A DNA stretch of 64,000 nt from Acanthosepion lycidas (GCA_963932145.1 OZ010590.1:49081460-49145459), one strand, 5' to 3'; shown: positions 33,861-45,000, numbered from the stretch's first letter. The notes: generated by a model from the sequence alone, not told the origin. Numbers and translations: made by a program.

Positions 33861-34249
33861 CACTATATGATCACTGCAGAAAAAAAAAAACTCGATTTTC
33901 CACTCTATACACAAGGTAAATAAACTTTAACAAGTTGTAGTGTACATTTTAATATTTATAATAAATATAATGTTACTGTATTTTTTAACTGTATATATTA
34001 ATTATTAATGCTCGAAATGATTAAAAAATGTAACGAAATAATCAAAAAATACTTTGATCTTTTCTCTTTATAATAACATAAACATTTAGACAAATAAAAA
34101 TTATTTTCGTCAAGTTTAAGACCGTTTTTATCATGCTATGCTCATTTTCCATCGATCTCATGCCAGTATCTATATTAATATTATTCCATTTGAGAGAGCG
34201 CTTCGTGTGTCATGCTTTGTTTTTATTACTGTATATATAGTAATAAAAC
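33861..34249. other. unassigned AT-rich DNA
   Basis: No gene seen. The phrase 'gaccgtttttatcatgctatgct' near 34122 echoes 'ggccttttttatcatgctat' near 2531, a possible shared repeat end. Confidence 0.4.
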
Positions 34250-34250
34250 A

Positions 34251-34330
<80 letters not shown>

Positions 34331-34444
34331 ATATAAATATAAATATATATATATAATTATTTATATATTATATGCGCAGTACTTATTTTGTCTGACGATC
34401 GCAAAAGCGTGAAACCCAGGGTCACAAACTCACATCAATCCAAC

Positions 34445-34520
<76 letters not shown>
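34250..34520. repeat. TA/GT compound microsatellites
   Basis: (TA)n at 34250-34306, (GT)n at 34306-34330 and (TA)n at 34448-34520. Confidence 0.93.
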
Positions 34521-34525
<5 letters not shown>

Positions 34526-34587
34526 AATATATACAGCATGCATATACTGAACATATATATGTATATATGATGCTGTATACCGTAAGG

Positions 34588-34735
34588 AGGCACGGTGGAG
34601 TAATGCATAGCTGCTCGGAATGAGGAATCTTCTTAGATGCCTACCGCGGAAAGAATGAAATGGCAATCTACTGCGGGAAAAAATTGAACGATACTTAATC
34701 GCCTGACTGATGCTCTCTATAAATCGCACAGGATA
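34588..34735 (+). mobile_element. tRNA-derived SINE C, internally deleted
   Basis: Head 'ggcacggtggagtaatgcat' and 'ctcggaatgaggaatct' joins directly to the 3' half 'gcctaccgcggaaagaatga' and 'ctactgcgggaaaaaattga'. The B box and body are missing. Confidence 0.7.
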
Positions 34736-35769
34736 TGTTTATTTATGTCATATATACGTGTTTATTATACTAGTACTTACTATAGTAGTTTTATAACTCA
34801 AAAATTATCATTTAACAGACCACCCTCCCCTATTAGTCCGTTGATGAGATGTTTGTCTATATTTATATTTTATAAATTCTAATATTAGGTGTGGGCAGCA
34901 AAGAAGCGGTTTCCAAATTTGTAATTCCATTTAAAAAGAAAAAAGAGCCTTGGGACCTTTTTACAAACCTCATAATTTTTTTTCAATTTGTTAAGAAAGT
35001 TTTCTTTCGCCAACAAGTTCTCCCGGGCTTTTGACACACCCAATGCACCATGCAATCAGTCTACTGACGCACTTGTAAAATTTCTCCCATTCCAAATCTT
35101 CAGTAAAGCTTATCTTCAGTAAAGGAACAGTCTGACAGGTAAACATTATTTGCACATATTATAATCAGCCGATAACATTTTAGATGTGAACCGGACAGTT
35201 TCTTGGCATGTGGCACGTCACTCTTCAAACGAGAGTAGGGACAGGGTTTATTTGGTTGGGAGGTGGGGGATGTTGACGGGAAAAAATCCGTCTGTCTTTT
35301 TGCCTGCGAAAAATCCTTGAAGTGAAAGTTACTACAGAAGGTAACATGTACGTGAGGAATTTTAGATGCTCCCGGTTGTTCAGCTGTCACATCCTTGTGT
35401 ATCATTGCTAACACCGCCTGGCCCACCGAGTAAGGGTCAGGGATCAAGAGTTTAACAAGCGTCGTCACTGCGGGAAAGACGCACAAATTCCTCATCTTTG
35501 TTCCACTTGTTCATCTTGGCACGTATGTTTTACCATCGGTTATCGGTTTCTTTATCTCACAGACATTGGATTTCTCAGTTTTATCAACAGGAGAAATTTG
35601 GAACGAAATATGAGCGACTTTTCTCTGTGGGTTCTCGAGATGCAAACAGTGACCTTTGGGGTGGATGGTTTCTAAAAATCAGAAGATATCGGGGGTATCA
35701 AATTTTCTGAGGGGATTTTCGAAGTCGATCCCGCTCATAATAGTTTTAAAAAAGTACTTAAGTCAGGTA
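34736..35769. other. unassigned DNA
   Basis: A 131-codon minus-strand frame (35100-35495) has near-normal composition but no family resemblance and no splice context I can confirm. Not called as a gene. Confidence 0.45.
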
Positions 35770-35893
35770 AATAAACAAAAAAACAAAAACAACCAAAAAA
35801 AACAAAAAAACAAAAAAACAAAAAAAAAAAAACAACCAAAAAAACAACCAAAAAAAACAAAAAACAAAAAAAACAAACAAACAAAAAAACAGA
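35770..35893. repeat. A-rich (AAAACAA)n-like tract
   Basis: Variants of 'aaaaacaaccaaaaaa' over about 120 bp. Lys-rich and Phe-rich frames on the two strands are translations of it. Confidence 0.9.
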
Positions 35894-36114
35894 AGCGTTG
35901 AAAACCTATAAACCAAACTACTGAAAAAACGCTTACACAAACCAGTAAGCCTCCACAAATTGCGATGCCTACTACATTTCTTAAACTGTAGTTAACAAGC
36001 CAGTATAACAAAATAGAGCAGAGTATTCTAGATATTTACTTGACCCCCTACTGAGTCAGGTTGCGACACAAGGTCAGTTTTTAACGTGGGCACCCGAATG
36101 TTTTTACTCGGGCC

Positions 36115-36240
36115 GCTGGTCCAAACTGGTCTTAGCTGGTCGTAGCTTGTCCAAGCTGGTCAGAGCTGGTCTAAGCTAGTCACAGCTGGTCTTAGCATGT
36201 CTAAGCTGGTTCAGGCCGGAGCCGGTCCAAGCTAGTCCTA
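36115..36240. repeat. CTGGTC minisatellite
   Basis: About ten degenerate units of 'agctggtc(t/c)' with a 10-20 bp period. No coding potential. Confidence 0.82.
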
Positions 36241-37190
36241 GTCGTAATACCACCAGCCAAGGAACGAACCCTGTGATTTGATAGATCATACTTAAAAGTA
36301 TGATCTATGAGTCGTAGACTATTCTATTATTGAAACCTTTTGTCAGAAAGTCTTAGAGCTTAATTTTTAAGAGAGAAATATTTTATTTCAAAAAGCGAAA
36401 TGTTACTCCCTTTTTACCGAAATATATATCATAAAAGTCTGAAAGTCTTGACTGAACAAAAATTTTCAATTTTATGCCGCCTCATTCACTGTCCTTAGTC
36501 GAATAAGACTTTTCTCTTGAATAGCATATAGGGCCCATGAGTAAAAAAGCAGTAATCCGATTTCAACTGAAGAGTTTTAATACTCACCTTAGTCTCTGTT
36601 TCTCTTGGAAATCTTCAATGGGCAAGTGAAAATATTCGCTAACAGGAGGCTATTATTTTGTGTATTAGACCCTAAAGGATTGTTTGACAGTTCTGCATAT
36701 TGAAAAATGTGGTAATTTAAAAAAAAAAAAAAATCAGTTGCAAGTGATCTCCGCCTCGGAATGAACAGAGAAGTAAAGAAACCTTTTGGATCGCAAAAAA
36801 TATTTCAATCTATCAAAATAGATTTAATCTCAGTTAAATGTTTCTGCCTTCAACGATACTCACGTGTATTAGCAAAAGTTTTTTTTATCCTCCTAAAGTG
36901 GACGAATATTCACCGTTAATGTCACTCTGTTATAGCTAAATTTTGAACATTTACGCTCTACAGTCTATGAGAATTATCACGCGCCAAATTTGATTGATCG
37001 AAATTAAATTCTATATATTTAATCAAATATCGAAGCTACACAATCTTTACAAATTGTTTCGTGTCAAAATGGTCCCAACAGCTCTGAATAGCAACGAAAA
37101 TATTCTTGACTATGAATTTCAGCAGATTTTTCAACTTTGATTTTCATTTTAGTTTGTAGTCACTTATACTTAATATCAGGAAAAGCCAGT
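36241..37190. other. unassigned DNA
   Basis: A perfect 12-bp-arm hairpin (ATAGATCATACT/AGTATGATCTAT) lies at 36281-36308. Nothing else recognised. Confidence 0.5.
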
Positions 37191-37194
37191 TGAA

Positions 37195-37740
37195 ATTTTC
37201 GTCCTGGGTATGACGATAAACTACATCCGCGTCCTGGGTAAGACGATAAATTACGTCCAGCAGCAAGGCCTCGGACCAGAAAGTTTTGAGAAGCGTGGAA
37301 CCACCTCTTAGTTGCTGATGTTCCCAGCTCCATCCTGACCTGTTAGGGTCCCAGCTATGGGCAAATAGGAAAATACCCCTAAACTGGGTCAAAACACTAT
37401 GAAAGTGTAAAAATAGGTTTTAATATCAGAAATACTTTGTAAAAGAATTATTACCAGAAATACATTTTTAAAAAATATATATTACCAACGGAGGAAAATT
37501 ATTACCAGAGATAGATTTTTAAAAAATATATATTACCAACGGAGGAAAATTATTACCAGAGATAGATTTTTAAAAAATATATATTACCAACGGAGGAAAA
37601 TTATTACCAGAGATATATTTTTAAAAAATATATATTACCAACGGAGGAAAATTATTACCAGAGATAGATTTTTGAAGGAAAGAATATTACTAGAAATAGA
37701 TTTTTTGAAGAAAAAATATTGGCAACAATGAAAATTTTGT
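37195..37740 (-). repeat. interspersed repeat family D, copy 2, with internal minisatellite
   Basis: 37195-37390 is the reverse complement of the family D text at 54.84-55.0 kb ('ggtcccagctatgggcaaat', 'ggaaccacctcttagttgct'). Next to it, 37435-37735 is a tandem array of about 4.5 units of 52-53 bp ('ttattaccagagatagattt', 'tatattaccaacggaggaaa'). The corresponding side of the 54.7 kb copy has a diverged, shorter version, so the array belongs to the element and varies in copy number. Confidence 0.82.
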
Positions 37741-38550
37741 CAGCATTAAATAACCCATTGAGTTTGATATGTCGTAAAACAAACCAAACCAGTTGATGTT
37801 TCTCGGGCACATAATGGGGAAAGAGGACTTGGAAATTTTCATACTCACAAGATAGATTGAAGACAAGGAGGACAGAGGAAAACAACGAATAACCTACTTA
37901 CCGGATCAATTTTTAGGAAAGATAAAAATCGAAACATTGTTAAGAGCTAAAAAGAACAGGAAATTGTAGAGATCCATCATCGTTTACGCCCTGCAGGAAC
38001 ACGATGTATACAAGAAGAAAAAGAAAAAAAAGCAGAAGAAGGCATGAACTAGATATATGAAGATGCTTGCAAGAGAAACAATTTTAAAATAATTATAACA
38101 ACAAAAAGATTCTAGCGAATTTAACATCCACTCAGATTGCCTGTAACATTTACACGTAGACAGCAAAGTATGATTTAGCTTAAAAGAAAAGAAAATTCGT
38201 CTACGATCCGGTTAAATGTCCGTTGCTTTTTATTGCACAATTTATTCTTTTCTCACACATTTGCTGTCATTTCGTGCATCATCGTTGTTTTGAGACACTG
38301 ACCACATTATTGCCTCGTGCTTCTAACCTCATCACAGCCTCGTGACACTGAACCTATAGAAGTCGAGTGTCATTCAGTCCATCACATCAAATGGTCGGGT
38401 GGCAAATATTAATCAGCTTCCGAGCGAAATGTGAAGAATGCTTTTTCTGTGATATTTTTTTTAATGAGTGATCATTTACCTTTCTCATTTTTTGCTTTTC
38501 TTTAGCGACAGTGAAACATTCAGTTCTTTCTTTGGTTAAGTTTCTATCTA
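37741..38550. other. unassigned DNA
   Basis: No gene recognised. Possible old LINE text near 37900-38100 could not be confirmed. Confidence 0.4.
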
Positions 38551-38599
<49 letters not shown>

Positions 38600-38610
38600 G
38601 CAGTCTGCTC

Positions 38611-38656
<46 letters not shown>

Positions 38657-38667
38657 GCAGTCTGCTC

Positions 38668-38731
<64 letters not shown>

Positions 38732-38781
38732 ACGCAGTCTGTTTATATCTAGCTATCCTATCGATCTCACCAAGTTTATTC

Positions 38782-38839
<58 letters not shown>

Positions 38840-38840
38840 G
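38551..38840. repeat. (TATC)n arrays in higher-order pattern
   Basis: Four TATC blocks; the first three are each followed by 'gcagtctg' plus a short variable piece ('ctcattatc', 'tttatatct'). The interruption is conserved, so the array grew by duplication of block plus interruption. Confidence 0.93.
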
Positions 38841-39427
38841 GTTCAACTTGTGGTGATGTTGTAGGCCAATTTTCTATTAAATTGGCTTTTTTGTGATCGT
38901 ATATATCACTATTTAATCTGGTAAATGCCACAATGTTAGAGCACCCAGTGAGGATCAAAACCGCTACAGTGGCAAAAATCAATTAGACTATCTTGCTGAC
39001 TATTGTTCTATAGGAGTCGATCAAGTGTTTACAGAGCTGACTTTAGTCTGGCACAAGGATGCCAACACTTAGCACCGCGTGATGATAGAAATCACTATAT
39101 TAAAGTATTGTATCTTGCGGATCTTGTTTACTAATTATTGTTTTATGCCGGTTGCTCACTGTGCATGTCGGGGCCCCACAGGCACGCTCAGTGTCCCACA
39201 GGCGCGCTCAGTGTCCCACAGGCACGCTCAGTGTCTCACCTCACTTTTAGCAGCAAAGGTCGACGTATCTAAACATCTGGTTAATGTTTATATTGCTTGG
39301 AGTGTGTTATTGTTGCTTTGGTCACGGTTGCATTTGAATCAGAAGTGGTACTTGATAAAAAAAAAAAAAAAAAAAAAACGACGCCCGGGGCAGATACAGG
39401 CGGAGGTAAAGATTGAAAGTGTGTGTA

Positions 39428-39481
<54 letters not shown>

Positions 39482-39769
39482 TGGGATAATGAAGAAAATG
39501 AAATCGTTCAACCTCAGGTATATGCTAATCGCAAGTAAGATTGCTAACTTTTTCAGGATGAGTTTTTACCCTTTAAGATGATGATAATCATAATGATCTT
39601 GTCATATTTGCCTAGGTGCGTGATCTGTACTTAAAGAATAAAACATCTCAGTAATTTGTTTTTGATAAATCCTCCAAGAAGGATAAATCATTGATCGAAT
39701 TATTATTATTTTTTCATTTGTTAACAACATTTGCTTTATCTGTGCGCGCTGCAGAGGTGAGTGTGCGCG
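38841..39769. other. unassigned DNA with small tandem repeats
   Basis: Three units of a roughly 24-bp repeat ('cccacaggcacgctcagtgt') at 39170-39240; a poly-A run at 39358-39379; (GT)n then (GA)n at 39418-39479. No gene; the 123-codon frame crosses these repeats. Confidence 0.6.
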
Positions 39770-39990
39770 TGGCGAAGTGGTTATCGTCATTGAATGTGAA
39801 ATCGTGGTGATGAGTTATATATTCCGATACGAGTACGTTGAGTTCCTTTTCTCACAAAACTCATCACTTTCCTCCCAGCTATGGGTTAAATAAGCGGATA
39901 GACTGGGTCCCTTGGTCAATAGTTTAGGAAAAGGACAAGTCGGTGTATAAAACCGATTAGGCGTGGTGATGTCAACTACTTTACTATGTA
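39770..39990 (+). mobile_element. tRNA-headed SINE related to SINE C
   Basis: Head 'gcgtggcgaagtggttatcg' resembles a tRNA 5' half. The body has 'tttcctcccagctatgggtt', 'gactgggtcccttggtcaat' as in SINE C, but the 3' half differs ('gtcggtgtataaaaccgatt'). Confidence 0.65.
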
Positions 39991-40154
39991 AAAACCTACT
40001 AGCCACATAAAAAGACTATGACGATACCTGGACTAGTATTCCATAGAGGAGTCGATGGAGGAGGAGGAGGAGGAGGTTGAAGAAATTCTAGAAAAATTTG
40101 ACGTTTCAACAATGCCTGCACGGAAGTAAAAGAAGAGTTAAAATAACGACTATT

Positions 40155-40278
40155 ATTTATATAGACGTCGATGTACCTACTATGACCACTATATAGGCAT
40201 CAACGTGCCATAAAATAAACATTTGACACTTTGATGTCTATATAGTGGTCACAGTTAGTACATCTTAATCTATATAAT
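40155..40278. repeat. fold-back repeat, arms about 52 bp
   Basis: 40155-40207 ('gatgtacctactatgaccac', 'tatataggcatcaacgtg') is nearly complementary to 40227-40278 ('cactttgatgtctatatagt', 'ggtcacagttagtacatc'). The loop is about 19 nt. It sits 24 bp before the 5S-headed SINE. Probably a small MITE. Confidence 0.8.
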
Positions 40279-40301
40279 GCTTCTAATCTCTTGTTACGTC
40301 A

Positions 40302-40585
40302 GGATTACGGCCACATCACGTTGAAACACCGGTTCCCATACGATCACCGAAGTTAAGCAACGTCGATTCAGGTCAGTACCTGGTGACTCCTTGGGAAAAC
40401 CAAGTGCTGTAAGCTTGGATGTGGGGGTAGTGTAATGGTTAACGGTTTGGAATTGTTAATCGGAGAGCCATGATCCAGTCCTCATTGGGTTCGTTATATT
40501 CACTTATGCGCAAACATCATTGGAGAATGTATGAATCCATCACTTCTCCCCCAAGCTATGGGTTAATTAGTAATGCTTATATTTC
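40302..40585 (+). mobile_element. 5S-rRNA-headed composite SINE, uninterrupted copy
   Basis: 40302-40416 is 5S rRNA-like over its whole length: 'attacggccacatcacgttg', 'aaacaccggttcccatacga', 'tcaccgaagttaagcaacgt', 'ggtcagtacctgg', 'ccttgggaaaaccaagtgct', 'gtaagctt'. A short deletion removes the 'atgg' before 'gtgac'. Directly after comes a tRNA-like module ('tgggggtagtgtaatggtta', 'cggagagcc') and the SINE C-like body ('attcacttatgcgcaaacat', 'gtatgaatccatcacttctc', 'caagctatgggttaattagt'). The order matches the minus-strand copy at 9085-9525, so this is an element, not a stray 5S pseudogene next to a SINE. Confidence 0.85.
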
Positions 40586-41255
40586 TAAATCATTATTATC
40601 TCAAAAAATTCTTACAATCTAAAAATCTAAATCTACATATACAAATCTAAATAACCTGCAAAGGCTTGATAAGCCATAAAAAACTAATTAATCAACGAAT
40701 CCTGTCAAGTCAGGACGATTGCATCTTGCCCAAAAAGTACAGAAGCTTTAATTCTCAAAGATTATTTTGTAGAAAGACAGAAAGAAGGTCGAAAATGAAA
40801 GCGAAAAAAAGTCAGAAAGAAAAAATAAGAGAAAAAGGAAAGAATATAAGATTTTTTCATAACAATATTTCAAATAAAATAATCTTGTGGAATGCATTGG
40901 TTGAGTAACGAATTCTCAATAAGCTAATCATTTGAAAGTGTGATCGGCAATTTGAAGGTAAGCCTCGTTTTAGAGATGTATATGGATTAGGAGCACGATA
41001 CCTTTCATCTTCTGTATTCACTATGGCAGCTGACCAAGAGTAAGTTCAAGATGACTGGCGATTTTTTCTTTTTAGTTAAAACCACTAAAATGAAAGAAAT
41101 GTTCATTAGCGACTTCAGAATTTGAAATCGATTTTATTTTCTAAATCTATTATTATATATAATATATAATAATTTATATATCATATAATATATAATAATT
41201 TATATATTATACAATAAATAATAATTTATATATTATATAATAATTTATATATTTA
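40586..41255. other. unassigned AT-rich DNA
   Basis: 41150-41250 is a degenerate 'tatataataattta' repeat. No gene. Confidence 0.5.
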
Positions 41256-41600
41256 CAGCTGGGGGAAGAAGAAGAGGATTCATACCTTTTCCAAGGGTAT
41301 TAGCACTTAGGTGGATGTAATGGATTCAACTGGAATTCGGAATCGGAGAGCCGAGTTCGAATTCCAGTCGAATCCATTACATTCACTTATGTGCTAATAC
41401 CCTTGGGAAAGGTATGAATCCTCATCTTCTTCCCTCCCAGCTATGGGTAAATAGCGGGGCTGACTGGGTTCTATAGCCTTGGATGGTAATTGGCCTGCCG
41501 CAGAAAGAAATGACAATCTAATGCGAGAAAAAATCTGCCTCGTCAGTCATGTATCGAAAGATACATGGTCGCCTCATCGTGTATCAGGCCTGGCACATAA
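41256..41600 (+). mobile_element. SINE C with fold-back 5' half
   Basis: 41340-41600 is a SINE C copy (B box GAGTTCGAATTCC near 41355, 'ccagctatgggtaaatagcg', 'ctgccgcagaaagaaatgac', 'tcgtcagtcatgtatcgaaa'). Its normal 5' head is replaced by an inverted copy of its own body: 41256-41338 ('agaggattcatacctttttc', 'caagggtattagcact') is complementary to 41358-41447. The result is a hairpin with arms of about 85 bp and a loop of about 20 nt. Confidence 0.88.
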
Positions 41601-43222
41601 CTTGACTATTTATATAAATTGAAATGAAAACTGTATGAAACTTAAGGGAATCGCTTCGTGTCAAGAAAATATGAAAAGCAAATTTTTATTGCGAATATAA
41701 TTTGTGGAATATCGAATGGATTTTGGTAGAATAACGCCAGTTAGGCTTGGAGTAAAGAAAGCAATTTATTTCCCAGTGTTCAATCCAAGGTAAAATTTAC
41801 TATTTAGAATGTTGGATTTCAAATCAAGAATGATCTTCCTGCCTTGAGGTTTGGTGCAATACAATCTTCCTATTTCTACTCACCGCATTTGGCCTTGTGG
41901 AAAGCTAATATTTGGAAATATAAATAAAATCTGAAAGCGTTTCTTACTCAGTTCATAAGGAGGTTCCGTAAACAAGACGATCGGCAGAACGTTTATTTAT
42001 TAAAGAATAATTAAAATCAGTGTTTCTCATTTTGAAAGAAAAGAAAAATCAAAACAAATATACCTTTAAAAAAAAACCCTAGAAAAATATCGAAGAAAAT
42101 TCTTTATTAATAATATGAATCCTGGCTGAGGGGCAACACCAAAAGAATACAGTCCAAGACGGTTACACTGATAGCACCCTTACTTTGAACAATGCATTTT
42201 CACTTTTCAAAAGTATTTTCTGGGACGGGAATTGGTTGTCATCAATCTGCTAAAGCTATTTGGCATTTAAAGTAGATCTACTGGTAAAACGAAGTAACGA
42301 TAGTTTATTTTTCCTGTTTTGAAAAGCAACACCTCCAAACTGACATAGAGAATTTACAAGTAAAAATTTAAAACCAACTGTTGGGTCTGCACTGAAAATC
42401 TTAATTATAAAGTCTTGTGAGGGAGAATATTTCCCTACAAGTTTGGACCCGGCCGTCGGGAAAAAAAAGACATAAAAATACTCCTATATCAAGAGGAATA
42501 GCAGGAGGGGCAGTAGCAGTAGCAGTCTTTGTTGAAAACAGTCATTTACGGCTAAACATTCTCTTCCCTAGTTTCTATTCTACATTACGTTCCCCTGTAC
42601 TAAAAATTAATAAACTTGTTAAACCAATTCCGGTTTTCTACCGTTGTTTTTATAATTCATTTACAGCCTAAAGTAATGCCACAACGAAGGCTAACGAACG
42701 GTGATTTTTGCACCCCAGCAAAAGAATAAGAAGACATTTTAACAGCTGATGACATTATCCTTTATGAAGGTTTTATGTCCTAACAAAGAAAAAGCATTCA
42801 TAAAATTTGGAGAGACAGTATCAATATGAATTCTATCGATTCCGGTGACCTTAGAAAAAAATAGAATATTGGGGGGAAAATGGTTCGAGAGTCTACATTT
42901 GTTGAAAGGTTTACAGGGTAAAAGCAAGAAATATACGAATAGGAATCAAGTTACAAACTCAGGAAGAATGAGTATGTATATTCTTGGGTCTCGTTATTAG
43001 TCAACATGTAACGCAAACAGAATCTCTTTAGTCTTTTGACTGTTGGAACATTGTAAAGGTTTTGTTGAATAGACACTATTCAGAGACATTAACAAGAGAT
43101 ATCGATTGTTAGAGAGACTCGTAAGTTCTCCCCATTCAGAAGTAGAAAACTGTTGTACGAAGAAATGAAAAATATATAACGATTAGTAAAAAAAACTAGA
43201 CGTATATATCCGCAAGTGAAAT
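41601..43222. other. unassigned DNA
   Basis: No recognisable gene. The phrase 'ggtttggtgcaatacaatct' near 41858 recurs as 'ggtaggtgcaacacaatctc' near 47967, a possible low-copy repeat. Confidence 0.45.
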
Positions 43223-43224
43223 CA

Positions 43225-43438
43225 CACACACGCACGTACGCATGCACACACAAACACACACACGCGCGTGCGCACACACACACACACACACGCACGCACA
43301 CACACACACACACAAACACACACACAAACACATGAACACACACACACATGAACACACACACATGAACACACACACACACAAACACGCACGCACACACACA
43401 CACACGCACGCACGTACACACGCACACACACGCACATA
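43225..43438. repeat. (CA)n compound microsatellite
   Basis: CA-rich tract with CG, TG and AACA interruptions. All His-Thr and Cys-Val frames here are translations of it. Confidence 0.96.
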
Positions 43439-43796
43439 ATAAAAAAGTTAATGGTCAGAGTTGAATTAGAACAGGAAACAGTAGCATTTAAAAATGATCA
43501 GTACACATAAAAAGATAAAATTTTAACATTTAGTGCTTTTAAGTATAACAAAAATTAAAAACAGCTGATTTCGCTACTTTGGTTTCAAACTTTTCGGTTA
43601 TCTTCAGGCGATTTTGGTCAATTGATTTCTTAATGCTTTATTTTTTTAAATAGAAAAATTATGAACGCTATATTTTTTAAAAATAGATAAATAAATAAAT
43701 AAATAATCGCACGACGTGGGGTGTGGTAGAAGGTAAGAAAGAGGAGGAGAAGCAGGAGGAAATCAAGTGTATTGGAAATATATCGGTGGGGATTTT

Positions 43797-44262
43797 TTTT
43801 CATCCAACTTCATATGAAATCAAAAAGAACTTTTTAATATGTATACAACGGCTCATAATTTCTGATCTCTGATTCAAAAGTTTTTTTTGGTCTAGAAATG
43901 TTATTATAGCTATTTTTTCTCGTTGACAAAGGTTGCAGATGTTACTGTAATTTTTGCAAGGTTTTGCTTTTTTAAAATTTTCCAATTCACAATCGTATCT
44001 TTTTTATTTTTTTCCTTTAATTTCCTCACATAGTTGGCTAGTCTAGTGGAATTGTTAAAACTTTCTAACTTAAAAGATGACTTGTGATTCTACAACCTCT
44101 TCTTAAAATACCCTCAGTACACCTTATGTATATCTTTCTGGCCATTTCTATCTATTACTTCTGCTTTGTAAATTATTTCTTCAGTTTTGCAAACTCCATC
44201 TAATGGACGTCTACTTTTATTTCTACAACTGCATATTCCACTGTTATCATTAGTACAACAAA
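43797..44262 (-). mobile_element. Penelope-like element GIY-YIG endonuclease fragment
   Basis: Minus strand in order: GICSCRNKSRRPLDGVCKTE, IIYKAEVIDRNGQKDIHKVY, then RLxNHKSSFKLESFNNSTRL and ANYVRKLKEKNKKDTIVNWK, and in another frame KKAKPCKNYSNICNLCQREK and LLNQRSEIMSRCIHIKKF. This is the zinc-linked GIY-YIG domain of Penelope-like elements ('CxCRxKxxCPLxGxCxT...YKA...LxNxRSExxxxCRHxxKF'). The paired GIY-YIG tyrosine block is damaged. No RT upstream, because the sequence flips orientation at about 44275. Confidence 0.85.
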
Positions 44263-44281
44263 AATAAGTAAAAAAGATCCT

Positions 44282-44375
44282 ATTGTAAACTGGAAAACTG
44301 TCAAAAAGCAAAACCTTACAGCAATCACAGTAACATCTGCAAACTTTGTCAACAAGAAAAATTAGCTTAACGGAA
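44282..44375 (+). mobile_element. inverted second copy of the Penelope-like fragment
   Basis: The plus strand reads IVNWKTVKK and KAKPYSNHSNICKLCQQEKL, the same segment as in the minus-strand copy 43.9-44.0 kb. The two copies face opposite ways with about 20 bp between them. Confidence 0.8.
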
Positions 44376-44430
44376 ACATGTAAGAACGTAAGAAATTTTG
44401 CTTGTCCGTTATATTTAACGAAAGATACCC

Positions 44431-44431
<1 letters not shown>

Positions 44432-44476
<45 letters not shown>
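44432..44476. repeat. (CA)n(TA)n microsatellite
   Basis: CA run followed by TA run. Confidence 0.95.
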
Positions 44477-44477
<1 letters not shown>

Positions 44478-44489
44478 CTAACAGTAATT

Positions 44490-44549
44490 ATGCATTTGTA
44501 CCTCACCGTCTTTTGCAAGTTTCGTGGTTATCGTCAGGTACAAATTGAA
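44490..44549 (-). other. hairpin enclosing a CUGACGA...GAAAC core
   Basis: The minus strand reads ATTTGTACCTGACGATAACC, ACGAAACTTGCAAAAGACGG, TGAGGTACAAAT. The outer arms ATTTGTACCT and AGGTACAAAT are perfectly complementary (10 bp). CUGACGA fits CUGANGA and is followed by GAAA, but the expected stem II pairing and the NUH cleavage triplet are not present. It lies about 115 bp from a Penelope-like fragment; those elements are known to carry hammerhead ribozymes in their end repeats. Confidence 0.5.
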
Positions 44550-44956
44550 AACTAACCGTTGTTATATTTCAGTATTTATAACCTAATGTTAAGATGGTGG
44601 ATATCTATGCAGTTTAGGTGGCATGAGTGCATATCAAATGTAAAGTTAGTCTAACCCTTTCATTCAAGTAAATTGTGATTAATTTTGGTCCATATTTTTC
44701 ATCTATATTTTCATTAATTCATTTTTACATAATGTTATGGTTCAAGGTTAGGACCATAGAAGAACAACACAGAACACAACAGTAGAAATAACAAAGAATA
44801 TATTACACTAGAAATAATACAAGAAGTGAAAGTGTTAGTAAGATTGTCTGACTGGTTTGGTGTGACTGATATCAGTTCGACTCGATTCAATACCGTACCA
44901 ATACCAAATCCGTACTAATACTGTTTTAATACTGTTCGTCTCTCTTGAGAGGCGTA

Positions 44957-45000
<44 letters not shown>

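Noticed and set aside
35100-35495. 131-codon minus-strand frame with ordinary amino-acid composition
   Set aside because: No recognised domain, no matching exon structure, and such a length can arise by chance in 64 kb. A transcript or homologue would change this.
36115-36240. CTGGTC tandem repeat as a protein repeat or regulatory array
   Set aside because: The period is irregular, all frames contain stops, and no binding-site family fits; it is best read as a minisatellite.
38551-38840. Direct repeats considered as a CRISPR-like array
   Set aside because: Units are TATC microsatellite blocks with a fixed interruption; there are no unique spacers and the DNA is clearly animal.
40302-40416. 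Functional 5S rRNA gene
   Set aside because: It carries substitutions and a short deletion, lacks a clean T-run terminator and continues into a SINE body, as does the second copy.
43089-43439. Cys/Val- and His/Thr-rich frames on both strands
   Set aside because: Translations of the CA compound microsatellite.
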